From Armatimonadetes bacterium UBA1398 (lineage in GTDB: Bacteria > Armatimonadota > Zipacnadia > UBA1398), in contig DBQI01000013.1 of assembly GCA_002305165.1 (NCBI GenBank), forward strand, positions 1 through 44,846: a DNA stretch of 44,846 bases. Direction: 5' to 3'. A program made the translations under genes and the position numbers. Under the pieces are notes generated by a model. It saw only the letters and a program-made list of their open reading frames with translations. It ran no database searches and had not been told where the DNA came from. Shown in pieces: positions 33,882 through 41,327 of this stretch (the first letter of the stretch is position 1; each line of letters begins with the position of its first letter).

Positions 33882-34821
33882 CGAAGCGGACCTCTGGATG
33901 GAGACACTGGGCGAGGGTGCGTGCGGTATCCACTACGCGAGGGCCCGGCAGTAGCAGCCAATCCTCGCCCATCACGTGGATCCGCCTGTCGCGCACCGCG
34001 GGGACGCCGTCCCCTAGATCTCCCCATTCGGCCACGGCCCGGTCGATGGCCTTGTCGTCTATGGTCTCGTTGGGCTGGATGTCGATGATGACTTCCGGCT
34101 CGGATGCCACTACAGCCTCGAGTGCCGCTGTCGGCCACAGGCTCCCGGACGACGCGAAGACGTTCTCACCACCCGCGATGACGAGGAGGTCGTCGAGGAA
34201 GGAGCCGCCTCCCGCGGTCAGTATGTCCTTGAGCTTGCCGGGGCTGCGACCAACGGAGACAAAGACACGCGGCGCCGCGAGCTTCGCCGTGGCGGCCCGG
34301 ACAGCGTCCAGTTCGGCGCGCATCTCGCCGACCAGCGCCGTCGCCGACTCCGTCGCATCGAGAGCCTCCCCGATGGTAGCGGCGGCGGCGAAGACATCCT
34401 CCAGGGAGTCGAGAGGCACATCCAAGGTGGGGATGCCCGCCGCCTTGCAGTACCGCACGATCGTATCGGAGACCCCTTGCACGATGACGAGATCCGGCTC
34501 CAGCGACTCCATGATCTCATAGCTGGGGTTGACGATTCCGCCGCACGAAGGTAGTTCAGCGACCTCGGGGGGATAGACGCAGAACTCGCCGACACCCACG
34601 ATGCGGTCTTGGGCGTTCATCGCGTACACCATCTCGGTAAGAGCCGGCGAGAGGATAATGACACGCGATGCCCCTTGGTCGGGCTGCGGAGTAGTCGCAA
34701 GGGGCGCGTTCGGCGCCGATGGGCTGGGCGAGGCCGCTTTCTGGCCTTGCATCAGCACGAAAGTCGAGCCCCCGAGCACCAGGCCGACGACGAGCACCAC
34801 GAGCATCTTCTTGTCCCGCAT
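33874..34821 (-). CDS. btuF: Cobalamin-binding periplasmic protein, BtuF-like
   Basis: The 315-aa product has an N-terminal hydrophobic segment (about 6-24) and a Ser/Pro/Ala-rich linker, then the TroA/BtuF two-lobe fold: RVIILSPALTEMVYAMNAQDRIVGVGEFCVYPPEV (about 53-87), SLEPDLVIVQG, and the end of the second lobe, DWLLLPGPRVVDTARTLAQCLHPE. There is no lipobox Cys, so it is either cleaved and soluble in the periplasm or anchored by the N-terminal helix. GGGAGG lies 5 bases before the ATG. It is followed by the ATPase and permease genes with short overlaps. B12 specificity is inferred from the riboswitch. Confidence 0.88.
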   Translation of the reverse strand: MRDKKMLVVLVVGLVLGGSTFVLMQGQKAASPSPSAPNAPLATTPQPDQGASRVIILSPALTEMVYAMNAQDRIVGVGEFCVYPPEVAELPSCGGIVNPSYEIMESLEPDLVIVQGVSDTIVRYCKAAGIPTLDVPLDSLEDVFAAAATIGEALDATESATALVGEMRAELDAVRAATAKLAAPRVFVSVGRSPGKLKDILTAGGGSFLDDLLVIAGGENVFASSGSLWPTAALEAVVASEPEVIIDIQPNETIDDKAIDRAVAEWGDLGDGVPAVRDRRIHVMGEDWLLLPGPRVVDTARTLAQCLHPEVRFDE

Positions 34822-34851
34822 GGCAGCCTCCCGCGCCTCAGAGCATGCTAA

Positions 34852-35577
34852 CTAGCGAAGGTCGTACAGCTCGTCGCCGAGCGACAGGTCACCAAGCTGA
34901 TCATCCTCGGCGCTCACATTGAAGGCCCGGGTGGCCGCCTTAGCGTGCCCGTCGGCCCAGGTGACGTTGGCCACCCTGTTATGGCGGAAGTGCACGTTGG
35001 GCCCCACGTACGCGTAGGACGGGTCGCCGGGCGCGCGGAGGTAGTTGTTCCCCGCCAGGCCGGGACTTGGTTCGGCGGTCCAGTAGGCGCTGTCGGCGAA
35101 GAGGGCCGTGTCCACCGGCGCCACGATGGCGCCGACGCTTACGGGCATCGTGGCGGGCCACGCGAAGGCGTCACCCCCGATGTACATGTTGTACGCGTAC
35201 CCGGTGTGAGGGCGGCCCCAGGTCTGGGCGCGGAAGCTGGGGCACTGGTTGATCTGAGAGTTGCGGGTGTAGGGCCCGAGTAAGCCCAGGTCGGCGGAGC
35301 CCGTGTTCCAGCCGATGGTGTAGTCCCAGGCGTATTCGAAGGACCAGTCCGGAGTGAAGTAGTACGAGATACACGCGATCTCGTCGTAGTCCTGGGCGTA
35401 CATGGCCCACGCCGTGCCGATCTGCCGCAGATTGGAGAGGCAGCTCGTCTGGCGCGCCTTCTCGCGCGCCTTGGCGAAGACGGGGAAGAGGATCGCCGCT
35501 AGGATCGCGATGATCGCGATGACGACGAGAAGCTCGATAAGGGTGAAACCGCGCTTGCGGGGTGTGTAATGGGTCAC
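34852..35577 (-). CDS. Prepilin-like DUF1559-type protein
   Basis: The 241-aa product has a type IV prepilin leader cut site at KRG-FTLIELL (residues 8-17), a hydrophobic helix, and the FPVFAKAREKARQTSC segment seen in many Armatimonadota proteins. The C-terminal head ends in HFRHNRVANVTWADGHAK, the H-x-N/DGH pattern of DUF1559-like prepilins. It is expected to be processed by a prepilin peptidase and to sit in the inner membrane or in a pilus or secretion pseudopilus. I chose GTG 35577: its first base pairs overlap the TGA of the upstream ORF (GTGA), whereas GTG 35586 has no better site. It is 30 bases before btuF and downstream of the cobalamin riboswitch. Confidence 0.88.
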   Translation of the reverse strand: MTHYTPRKRGFTLIELLVVIAIIAILAAILFPVFAKAREKARQTSCLSNLRQIGTAWAMYAQDYDEIACISYYFTPDWSFEYAWDYTIGWNTGSADLGLLGPYTRNSQINQCPSFRAQTWGRPHTGYAYNMYIGGDAFAWPATMPVSVGAIVAPVDTALFADSAYWTAEPSPGLAGNNYLRAPGDPSYAYVGPNVHFRHNRVANVTWADGHAKAATRAFNVSAEDDQLGDLSLGDELYDLR

Positions 35578-35783
35578 TGGGCACACCCGTCAATCACCAG
35601 GCGCGCCGGGAAGGGCGCCGCGGAGAGCAGGCAGGCGGCAACCCATTGCCTGAGTTCGGGATCTTGGCGACATGCGTCATGGTCCAAGGCCTCCGCCAAC
35701 CGCGTCGCGTAGGCCAGGCCTACTGGCAAATCGTCGTGGCTTGGAGAGGGGGGGAGGATACGGTCGAGCTTGACGAGGTGCAT
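35574..35783 (-). CDS. Small ORF, first gene after the cobalamin riboswitch
   Basis: This encodes 69 residues (MHLVKLDRIL...VIDGCAQ), mostly helical and soluble-looking, with two Cys in the second half and no known family. Support for translation comes from context. AAGGGG lies 10 bases before the ATG inside a CCCC-GCAA-GGGG hairpin, as expected for a riboswitch that masks a ribosome binding site. The stop overlaps the GTG of the prepilin-like gene (GTGA). It may be a leader-type coupling ORF or a real small protein. The composition is plausible but not decisive. Confidence 0.5.
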   Translation of the reverse strand: MHLVKLDRILPPSPSHDDLPVGLAYATRLAEALDHDACRQDPELRQWVAACLLSAAPFPARLVIDGCAQ

Positions 35784-35793
35784 ACGAGAAACG

Positions 35794-35805
35794 CCCCTTG
35801 CGGGG
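35794..35805 (-). promoter_or_regulatory. SD-sequestering hairpin (riboswitch expression platform)
   Basis: Minus-strand CCCC-GCAA-GGGG forms a 4-bp stem with a GNRA tetraloop. The GGGG is the likely ribosome binding site of the 69-aa ORF, 10 bases before its ATG. The same 8-mer CCCCGCAA occurs in the riboswitch core (36034-36041). Confidence 0.5.
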
Positions 35806-35939
35806 TCGCGATCCCACAGGAAGGCGCGGTGGATGGCAGCCGGCTCAGGCTAAGGGGGAGCGTGCCGAGAGGAGCATCGGCGCCAGAGAAGGCCAACATG
35901 TCCGCGATCTCCCACCCTCGAGGAGCGCGATCCCAGTAT

Positions 35940-36093
35940 CACCGAGCCGTCTCCTGGCTTCCGGATCGTCCTACTCGCCGCGCCTTCCAGGTCACAACCC
36001 GTGGCGATCTGCGGCTTTCGTCCCCGGTCACAGTTGCGGGGCAGCGACGGTTTCTCACCGTCTTCCGAGGGCCAAAGGCCCATTCTCTCGGTG
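35940..36093 (-). promoter_or_regulatory. Cobalamin (B12) riboswitch
   Basis: The minus strand carries the conserved parts in order. P1 5' strand is CACCGAG (36093-36087), then GGTGAGAAACC (36059-36049), the core box GCTGCCCCGCAACTG (36045-36031), GCCAC, a GGAAGG segment, GAAGCCAGGAGAC (35961-35949), and the P1 3' strand CTCGGTG (35946-35940), which pairs perfectly with the first. This is the classical aptamer of the RF00174 class. Binding of a cobalamin is known to lower expression of downstream genes. Downstream lie the 69-aa ORF, the prepilin-like gene and the BtuFDC genes, all on the same strand. A 12-bp hairpin just upstream separates it from the Gfo/Idh/MocA gene. Confidence 0.93.
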
Positions 36094-36110
36094 TCGCGTG
36101 CCGTATTCGT

Positions 36111-36151
36111 GAGCGGGCCCGACTCTCCTCCTATGGGGTTCGGGCCCGCTC
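36111..36151 (-). terminator. Strong hairpin between an oxidoreductase gene and the riboswitch
   Basis: GAGCGGGCCCGA (36111-36122) pairs perfectly over 12 bp with 36140-36151 around a 17-nt loop. It begins 7 bases after the oxidoreductase stop and ends 17 bases before the riboswitch. No T-run follows. Confidence 0.6.
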
Positions 36152-36158
36152 GCAACGC

Positions 36159-37232
36159 CTATTGGGCTAGAGGGAGGGCTACCCGACAGCCCGTCCCCGC
36201 CGACTCGTACGCGCCCAGGCACATATGGACCGAGCCGAGGGCCTCCTCCAGCGGGCACGGCGGCGGCGCCGACTCATCCTTTAGCCAGTTCACCATGGGC
36301 CGGGCGACGCCGTGGATCCGGGCGCCGTGGCCTGGCGGCACCGGCACATCGAGTGGCTGGAAACCCTTCTCAGGCTCGGATGCGCGGAAGATCTTCACTC
36401 CGACCGCGTCGGGGGGCGGGGCGACGGCGCCGCAGGAGGGGCCATCTCCGTAATCCTGGATGATGACACCCTTCTCGCCATAGATCTCCGTGGTGTTGAC
36501 GGCGGCGTGGGTGACGGAGGAGTTGATGAGGATGGACATGGCGCCGCCCTGGTGGCGGTAGAGCGCTACACCGGTGTCATCGGGGGCGATATCGGTGAGG
36601 ACATTGTCGATCTCGGCCATTACGGACACGGGCATGCCGAGCATCCAGTAGATGAAGTCGGCGGCATGGCACGCGTCATCCATGAACATGCCGAAGTTCG
36701 TCTCGGCCTTCACATGCCACTGCGTCTCGGGATTGGTGTAGAACCCCTCGCTGAAGAGCACGCCGATGCAGTGCCGGCGGCGGAGCAGCCCAACCCGCCC
36801 GATCTCGCCGCCCTGGACGAGCTCGCGCATCTTCTGGTTCGCTGGATCGTGACGCATCTGGTAGGCAACGGTGAACCGGATGCCCGCCGCCTCGACGGCC
36901 CTCTGGATACGGGCGCAATCATCGAGCCGGAAGGCGAGAGGCTTCTGAACGATGATGGTCTTGCCCGCTGCGGCAGCGGCCTCGATCAGGTTCGCGTGCT
37001 CGCTGGTCTCGGATGCGATGAAGACGGCCTCGATGGCCGGATCGGACAGAACGTCCTCGATGGCGGCGCGGTACTGCATGCCGAAGGCCTCGGCCTGTCG
37101 CTTGCCGCGGGTCTGGTTGGCATCCCAGGCCGCCACGAGCTTGACTTCGTCCGTCCAGTTCCTCATCTCGGTGCAGTACGCGTTCACGTGGCCATGCGCG
37201 AAGGACAGCACTCCTACGCCGATCGGTGCCAT
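36159..37232 (-). CDS. Gfo/Idh/MocA-family oxidoreductase (cytoplasmic)
   Basis: The 357-aa product starts at ATG 37232 with GGGAGGG about 6 bases upstream. The N-terminus has IGVGVLSFAHGHVNAYC, a Rossmann dinucleotide-binding strand in which the usual G-x-G-x-x-G is degenerate (G-V-L-S-F-A-H-G). The catalytic-lysine motif is VQKPLAFRLDD (about 94-104), in place of EKP, and DDACHAADFIYWMLG (about 190-204) follows in the C-terminal domain. Substrates for this subgroup are unknown. It has no signal peptide and no close operon partner; the riboswitch downstream is separated by a hairpin. Confidence 0.88.
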   Translation of the reverse strand: MAPIGVGVLSFAHGHVNAYCTEMRNWTDEVKLVAAWDANQTRGKRQAEAFGMQYRAAIEDVLSDPAIEAVFIASETSEHANLIEAAAAAGKTIIVQKPLAFRLDDCARIQRAVEAAGIRFTVAYQMRHDPANQKMRELVQGGEIGRVGLLRRRHCIGVLFSEGFYTNPETQWHVKAETNFGMFMDDACHAADFIYWMLGMPVSVMAEIDNVLTDIAPDDTGVALYRHQGGAMSILINSSVTHAAVNTTEIYGEKGVIIQDYGDGPSCGAVAPPPDAVGVKIFRASEPEKGFQPLDVPVPPGHGARIHGVARPMVNWLKDESAPPPCPLEEALGSVHMCLGAYESAGTGCRVALPLAQ

Positions 37233-37283
37233 GGGAACCCTCCCTCGGGTCTCGGATTGAGGAGACAGTCTGCGTGGCGGCGA

Positions 37284-37625
37284 TCACAACGACGCCAGCG
37301 CCGCCTCCTCGGTGTCGTAGATCTCGATGATTTTGTCTAGCCGGATGAGCCTCATCACCTCGCCGATGGAACCGCGCACTTGGCAGATCCTCAGGGTGCC
37401 ATCGAGGGCTCGGACCCTCTTGTATCCCGCGACGAGGGCCCCCATGCCGCTGCTGTTGATGTAGGTCAGGTCCTCGAGATTGACGATGACGTGCCGAACG
37501 GGCTCAGAGATGAGCGAAACCAGCTTCTCGCGGAACTGCTCCGCCGAGGAGGAGTCCACCTCGCCCGCGACGTGCACGATGACCACCTCGGGGCGGTCGC
37601 CGAGGTTCCTGACTTTGACCTCCAT
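37284..37625 (-). CDS. STAS-domain anti-sigma factor antagonist
   Basis: The 113-aa single STAS domain of the SpoIIAA/RsbV type begins MEVKVRNLG, with VIVHVAGEVDSSSAEQFREKL (about 15-35) and DLTYINSSGMGALVAGYK (about 52-69). The Ser-Ser in NSSGMG contains the residue phosphorylated by partner anti-sigma kinases in this family. It normally releases a sigma factor by binding the anti-sigma factor when dephosphorylated. No kinase or phosphatase gene is next to it. I chose ATG 37625 over 37643 because the GGGGGATGGG stretch gives it a site and the length matches the family. Confidence 0.92.
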   Translation of the reverse strand: MEVKVRNLGDRPEVVIVHVAGEVDSSSAEQFREKLVSLISEPVRHVIVNLEDLTYINSSGMGALVAGYKRVRALDGTLRICQVRGSIGEVMRLIRLDKIIEIYDTEEAALASL

Positions 37626-37787
37626 ATCTCGCCCATCCCCCATGTGCTACGCGCGGCCGGGCGCCGGCGTCTGCCGGCAGACGGTCACGCCCGTCCCGTC
37701 CACGCATCCAACCTGGCTTCAACCTGCGGACCCCAGTCCCTGCTTCCCGCAGCCCTATCGCCTCACTGACCCCGCCGCCCCAAGGCC

Positions 37788-38837
37788 TCAGACACCGTGA
37801 GTTTCCTTATCGGCGAGCACCGAGGTGCGGTCGACCTCGCCCCACAGCCGGGCGCGATCGGCGACGCGCGATCCCGCGCCCAGCATGGCGTACCGGATGT
37901 GGCAGTCGGTCCCAACGTGTGAGTTCTCGAGCAGAGCGCAGTCCTCCAGGGCCGCACCATCGCCGACCACGGCGCCCTCACCGATCGCCACATTGGGGCC
38001 GATAGTCGCTGCTCCGATGCGTGTCCCGGCCGCGATCCTGATGGGAGCTCTCAGCACCGCGCGCTCCGAGACCTCCGCGCTCTCGTCGACGAACAACCCG
38101 TCGCCGTCAGCCGCCTGGCGCCACTCCTCCAGGATCAGGCTCTGGACCGCGAGGACGTCAGAGGCGCTACTGACGTTGACCCAGTAGTCCTCGACCTCCA
38201 TCACCAGTGGCTTGTCACTCTCTCGGCCCATGTCCCCGAGCACGTCTGTCAACTCATACTCACCCTTCTGTGAGGGCTTGACTCGGCTGAGGCGATCGAA
38301 GACGTGGGGCTGCAGAAGGTACATGCCCGCGTTGATGAGCCCGTTGGGAACCGGCTGGTCGGGGTGCTCGTCGAGCGCCACGAGACGGCCCTCCTCGGCC
38401 AGCACCACGCCGCCTCGGACCAGTTCCTGACGATAGGCGGTGACGATAGTGGCATCGGGGTTCTTCCGGTGCATTCCCACCAGAGTCGGGAAGTTCGTCT
38501 CACCGGCCAGCACATCGCCGAAGGTCATCAGGAAGGGCTCATCGACGACCCATTGCTTCGCGGTCAGCGTGGCCGCGCCGGTTCCGTACCTCTCCCTCGA
38601 CTGGCGGGTGATGCTGATATCGATCCCGTATCGATCCGCGCCCTCAGCCCATGCCTCCACCTGCTCGGGCAGATACATGGTCACGAGCAGGGCTTCGTCG
38701 ACGCCGGCGACGGCGAGGCGACGGAACACGTGGTCCAGAAGCGTCTCTCCCGCTGCAGGTACCAGCACCTTAGGTCTCGTGAATGTGAGGGGACGCATCC
38801 GCGTACCCTCTCCTGCGGCAAGAACTACTGCCTTCAG
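37788..38837 (-). CDS. Sugar-phosphate nucleotidyltransferase with hexapeptide repeats; CTG start
   Basis: The 349-aa product belongs to the NDP-sugar pyrophosphorylase family (mannose-1-P guanylyltransferase / glucose-1-P thymidylyltransferase type). The nucleotide-binding N-terminus reads KAVVLAAGEGTRMRPLTFTR, followed by RPKVLVPAAGETLLDHV. FLMTFGDVLA holds the metal site region and NAGMYLLQP fits the sugar-binding region. The C-terminal part (about 255-330) is a left-handed helix of hexapeptide repeats (IRIAAGTRIGAATIGPNVAIG). The first standard start is ATG 38798, but that would remove the whole GEGTRM loop. The frame is open only a little further up, to a CTG (38837) that gives the expected N-terminus and has GAGGGGAG exactly 9 bases upstream. 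The sugar is not certain. Confidence 0.9.
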   Translation of the reverse strand: MKAVVLAAGEGTRMRPLTFTRPKVLVPAAGETLLDHVFRRLAVAGVDEALLVTMYLPEQVEAWAEGADRYGIDISITRQSRERYGTGAATLTAKQWVVDEPFLMTFGDVLAGETNFPTLVGMHRKNPDATIVTAYRQELVRGGVVLAEEGRLVALDEHPDQPVPNGLINAGMYLLQPHVFDRLSRVKPSQKGEYELTDVLGDMGRESDKPLVMEVEDYWVNVSSASDVLAVQSLILEEWRQAADGDGLFVDESAEVSERAVLRAPIRIAAGTRIGAATIGPNVAIGEGAVVGDGAALEDCALLENSHVGTDCHIRYAMLGAGSRVADRARLWGEVDRTSVLADKETHGV

Positions 38838-39051
38838 GACTCGTCACTCCCCTCTGAATGGCCTTCGGGGCCCTGCCACGTGGTGGGGGTGGTCCCCGAG
38901 GCGTTACGTGTTGATGCCATTCGACGTGCGCGCCGCGATGCCTTGTGAGAGGGCAGGCTTACTTCGGGGCAGCCTTGGCGCATAGAGGCTCCGGCCCCTA
39001 CTCAGCCCGCCGCCCCCCCATTACAATGTGGCCCACGGACGGTGAGCGGCC

Positions 39052-41298
39052 TTGAGGCGGCATTCCGCACCACTCGAAGAGTCTCGGCACGCTCCGGCCA
39101 TCGCATGGGTGGTGGCGGCCGCGCTGTGTCTGGGTGTCCACGCGCAGGCCCAAGAGACGAGTGGCCCGCGGTTTCTGTCGATCGACGCCACCCAGGCCCC
39201 TGCGGTACGGATCACCGTGGACCCGGCGGATGTACCCCTCCCTACCCTTGAGCGGATGCTCGTTGCTGACGGCGAGGAGGCCCGACTCGGCGTTGCCGTG
39301 GAGCCCGGGGATCCCCTCTGGCTGGTCGTGGTGATCGATTGCGGCCCCGGAGCGGCAGTGGAGAGGCATCTCCTATCCGCGGCGGCAGCCTCTCTCGCCG
39401 GCTCGCTGCCCTCTGATACCCAGATTGCCTTCATCCTGGCCGGAGAGACGGTCCGCACCATCGGCTTCGCGCGCGGTCCCGACCGGCTGCGGGCCATCTT
39501 GAGCGAGGCCTTCCAAGCGCCGGTAGCTCGGGTTCGCGATGGGGTAGTCGCGGGGATCGACCTGCTCCACGCGGTTCAGGGCGCCCGGGGCATGATCGTG
39601 CTCCATGCCACCCGGGACGACGCGTCCCATGTGGGAACCTCGGCGCCCGCTCTCCTAGCCCCCCTCGCCGGCTGCCCCCTGCACTCCATCGCGCCAGCGG
39701 GGGCCGCGGAGCCGTCCGTCGTGGAGGCCGCCCGGTCCACGGGGGGGCAGGTGCACGCCTTCGAGACCGGCTCCGAAGCGGTGGATGCCTGCGCCGCCCT
39801 CGGTGCAGGGTACGCGGAACGGGCGACCCTGCGCTACGACTCGCCCGAGGCGCCCGCCGGCTGGCGATCGGTACGCCTGCTCCTCGACGACGAGGTGCTT
39901 GCGGAGACGACCGGCTACCTGCCGGCCGCTGGCCCGCGCGCGGTCGGGGTCACGCCGGAGATCGCGAGCCCCGTGCCTCTGCCACCCACACCCATCGTCT
40001 TCTACACGCCCGGCCGCTCGGCGCTCCAGGGGTGGACCATGGCCGGGCGGGCGGCGAGCCTGGCGCCTGGACTCTACCGCGGCATCGCTCTCCTTCGCTC
40101 CAACCTCGTACGCTCCGTCACTGTAAGTGAACCCGGTCGCTTCGCCTTCGCGGAGCTCGGCGCGCTGCGTGTCCGAGCCCCCTCCGCCGATCCCGGGCCC
40201 CATCCGCTGGAGATCCAGACCGACGGCCTGGCCCAGCGCGTGGGCGGGGCACGGACCGGCGAGTGGGTTCCCCTCCCGCCCGGCGCCTACCGGGTGGCGA
40301 GCACCGGGGGGCCGTCGTACCGCAGCGACCGCATCGTCGTGGTCGAGGGAACGAGGCACGAGCTCGACCTGTCACGTTGGGCGATCCTCAGCGTGGAGGC
40401 GTCTGGTCCTGACGGTATTCCGCTCTCGGCGCCGCTCTCGATGGAGCAGGAGGGCCTGCCGCCCCAGGTGAGTGAGACGAATGTCGAGATGGCCATTCCG
40501 CCGGGGGCGTGGCGAGTGTCGGTAGCCACGCGCCCGCCCACGGAGATAGCCCTGGACCTGCCGGCCGGCGCCCGGCGGACGGTGACCCTGGCGCCGCTGG
40601 GCGCCCTGAGGGTCGGGCTGCTGGACTCCGCTGGGCAGTCGGTGCAGTGGGCGTGGATAGCGCGGCCCGCCGGGATGGACGAACCCATGATCGCAGGGCT
40701 GACGGGGCTCGATGTCCCCATGGTCGCCGGGGCTTACGATGTCCAGCTTGCCGGATGGCCCGAGGCGGTCTTCGAGGCGCGCATCGAGGAGGGTGAGGTG
40801 ACGGAGCACTCTCTCGGGCGGCTGGTGCGCCTGCTCGTCGATGTGCTCGATCACAATGGCGAACCCACCCGGGTGAAGTACAATGTCATCGATTCGGTCA
40901 CCGGAGCGCCCCTCGCGAGCGGCGTCACGGGCGAGCCCCAGGACGTGCTGCCCGGCCAGTACGAGCTGGACCTATGGACCTACCCGCGGCTGCTCGTGAC
41001 CGATATGGCGATCGAGGGGGCCGAGGATGGGCTCGTTCAGTTCGGGCCCACGGGGGCCGTCGCTCTCGCTATGGGAGAGGAAGGCCGTATCGGCCTCTAT
41101 CGGCTGCGCGAGGATCGGGCGCCGGAGCCAGCGGTCGTGATTGACGCGGGAGAGGTGCTCGAGGTCGTGCCGGGGCGGTACTCGGTCACGGTGCTGAGTC
41201 CCAAGGGCGTGAAGTACCGGGACGAGATCGTGGTGCGAGGCGGCGAGGTTACCCGCGTCGAACTGCCACCCCGCGACGTACTCGAGGAGATCCCTTAG
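39052..41298 (+). CDS. Secreted VWA-like protein with repeated beta-sandwich domains
   Basis: The 748-aa product has a TTG start (GGTGAG about 5 bases upstream) and a signal peptide ending near VHAQAQ (residue 34). Residues about 85-230 resemble a VWA fold (LWLVVVIDCGPGAAVERHL and GVVAGIDLLHAVQGARGMIVLHA), but the MIDAS D-x-S-x-S motif is replaced by D-C-G-P-G, so metal binding is doubtful. From about 330 on come several carboxypeptidase-regulatory-like or peptidase-associated beta-sandwich modules (APGLYRGI, PPGAYRV, PPGAWRV, VAGAYDVQL, LPGQYELDL, VPGRYSV), at least six similar P-G-x-Y/W-x-V turns. It is probably a cell-surface or periplasmic protein. It is 29 bases before dapF in a four-gene run. 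Confidence 0.78.
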   Translation: MRRHSAPLEESRHAPAIAWVVAAALCLGVHAQAQETSGPRFLSIDATQAPAVRITVDPADVPLPTLERMLVADGEEARLGVAVEPGDPLWLVVVIDCGPGAAVERHLLSAAAASLAGSLPSDTQIAFILAGETVRTIGFARGPDRLRAILSEAFQAPVARVRDGVVAGIDLLHAVQGARGMIVLHATRDDASHVGTSAPALLAPLAGCPLHSIAPAGAAEPSVVEAARSTGGQVHAFETGSEAVDACAALGAGYAERATLRYDSPEAPAGWRSVRLLLDDEVLAETTGYLPAAGPRAVGVTPEIASPVPLPPTPIVFYTPGRSALQGWTMAGRAASLAPGLYRGIALLRSNLVRSVTVSEPGRFAFAELGALRVRAPSADPGPHPLEIQTDGLAQRVGGARTGEWVPLPPGAYRVASTGGPSYRSDRIVVVEGTRHELDLSRWAILSVEASGPDGIPLSAPLSMEQEGLPPQVSETNVEMAIPPGAWRVSVATRPPTEIALDLPAGARRTVTLAPLGALRVGLLDSAGQSVQWAWIARPAGMDEPMIAGLTGLDVPMVAGAYDVQLAGWPEAVFEARIEEGEVTEHSLGRLVRLLVDVLDHNGEPTRVKYNVIDSVTGAPLASGVTGEPQDVLPGQYELDLWTYPRLLVTDMAIEGAEDGLVQFGPTGAVALAMGEEGRIGLYRLREDRAPEPAVVIDAGEVLEVVPGRYSVTVLSPKGVKYRDEIVVRGGEVTRVELPPRDVLEEIP

Positions 41299-41327
41299 AG
41301 AGCGACCGGAAGGGAGCCATCGGCCCA

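Noticed and set aside
36312..37340. Plus-strand ORF of 342 aa opposite an oxidoreductase gene
   Set aside because: Shadow frame; the opposite strand encodes a recognisable Gfo/Idh/MocA protein.
38838..39051. Bidirectional promoter in the gap between the nucleotidyltransferase and VWA-like genes
   Set aside because: A TACAAT at 39022-39027 lacks a -35 partner and no minus-strand pair was found, so no promoter is annotated.
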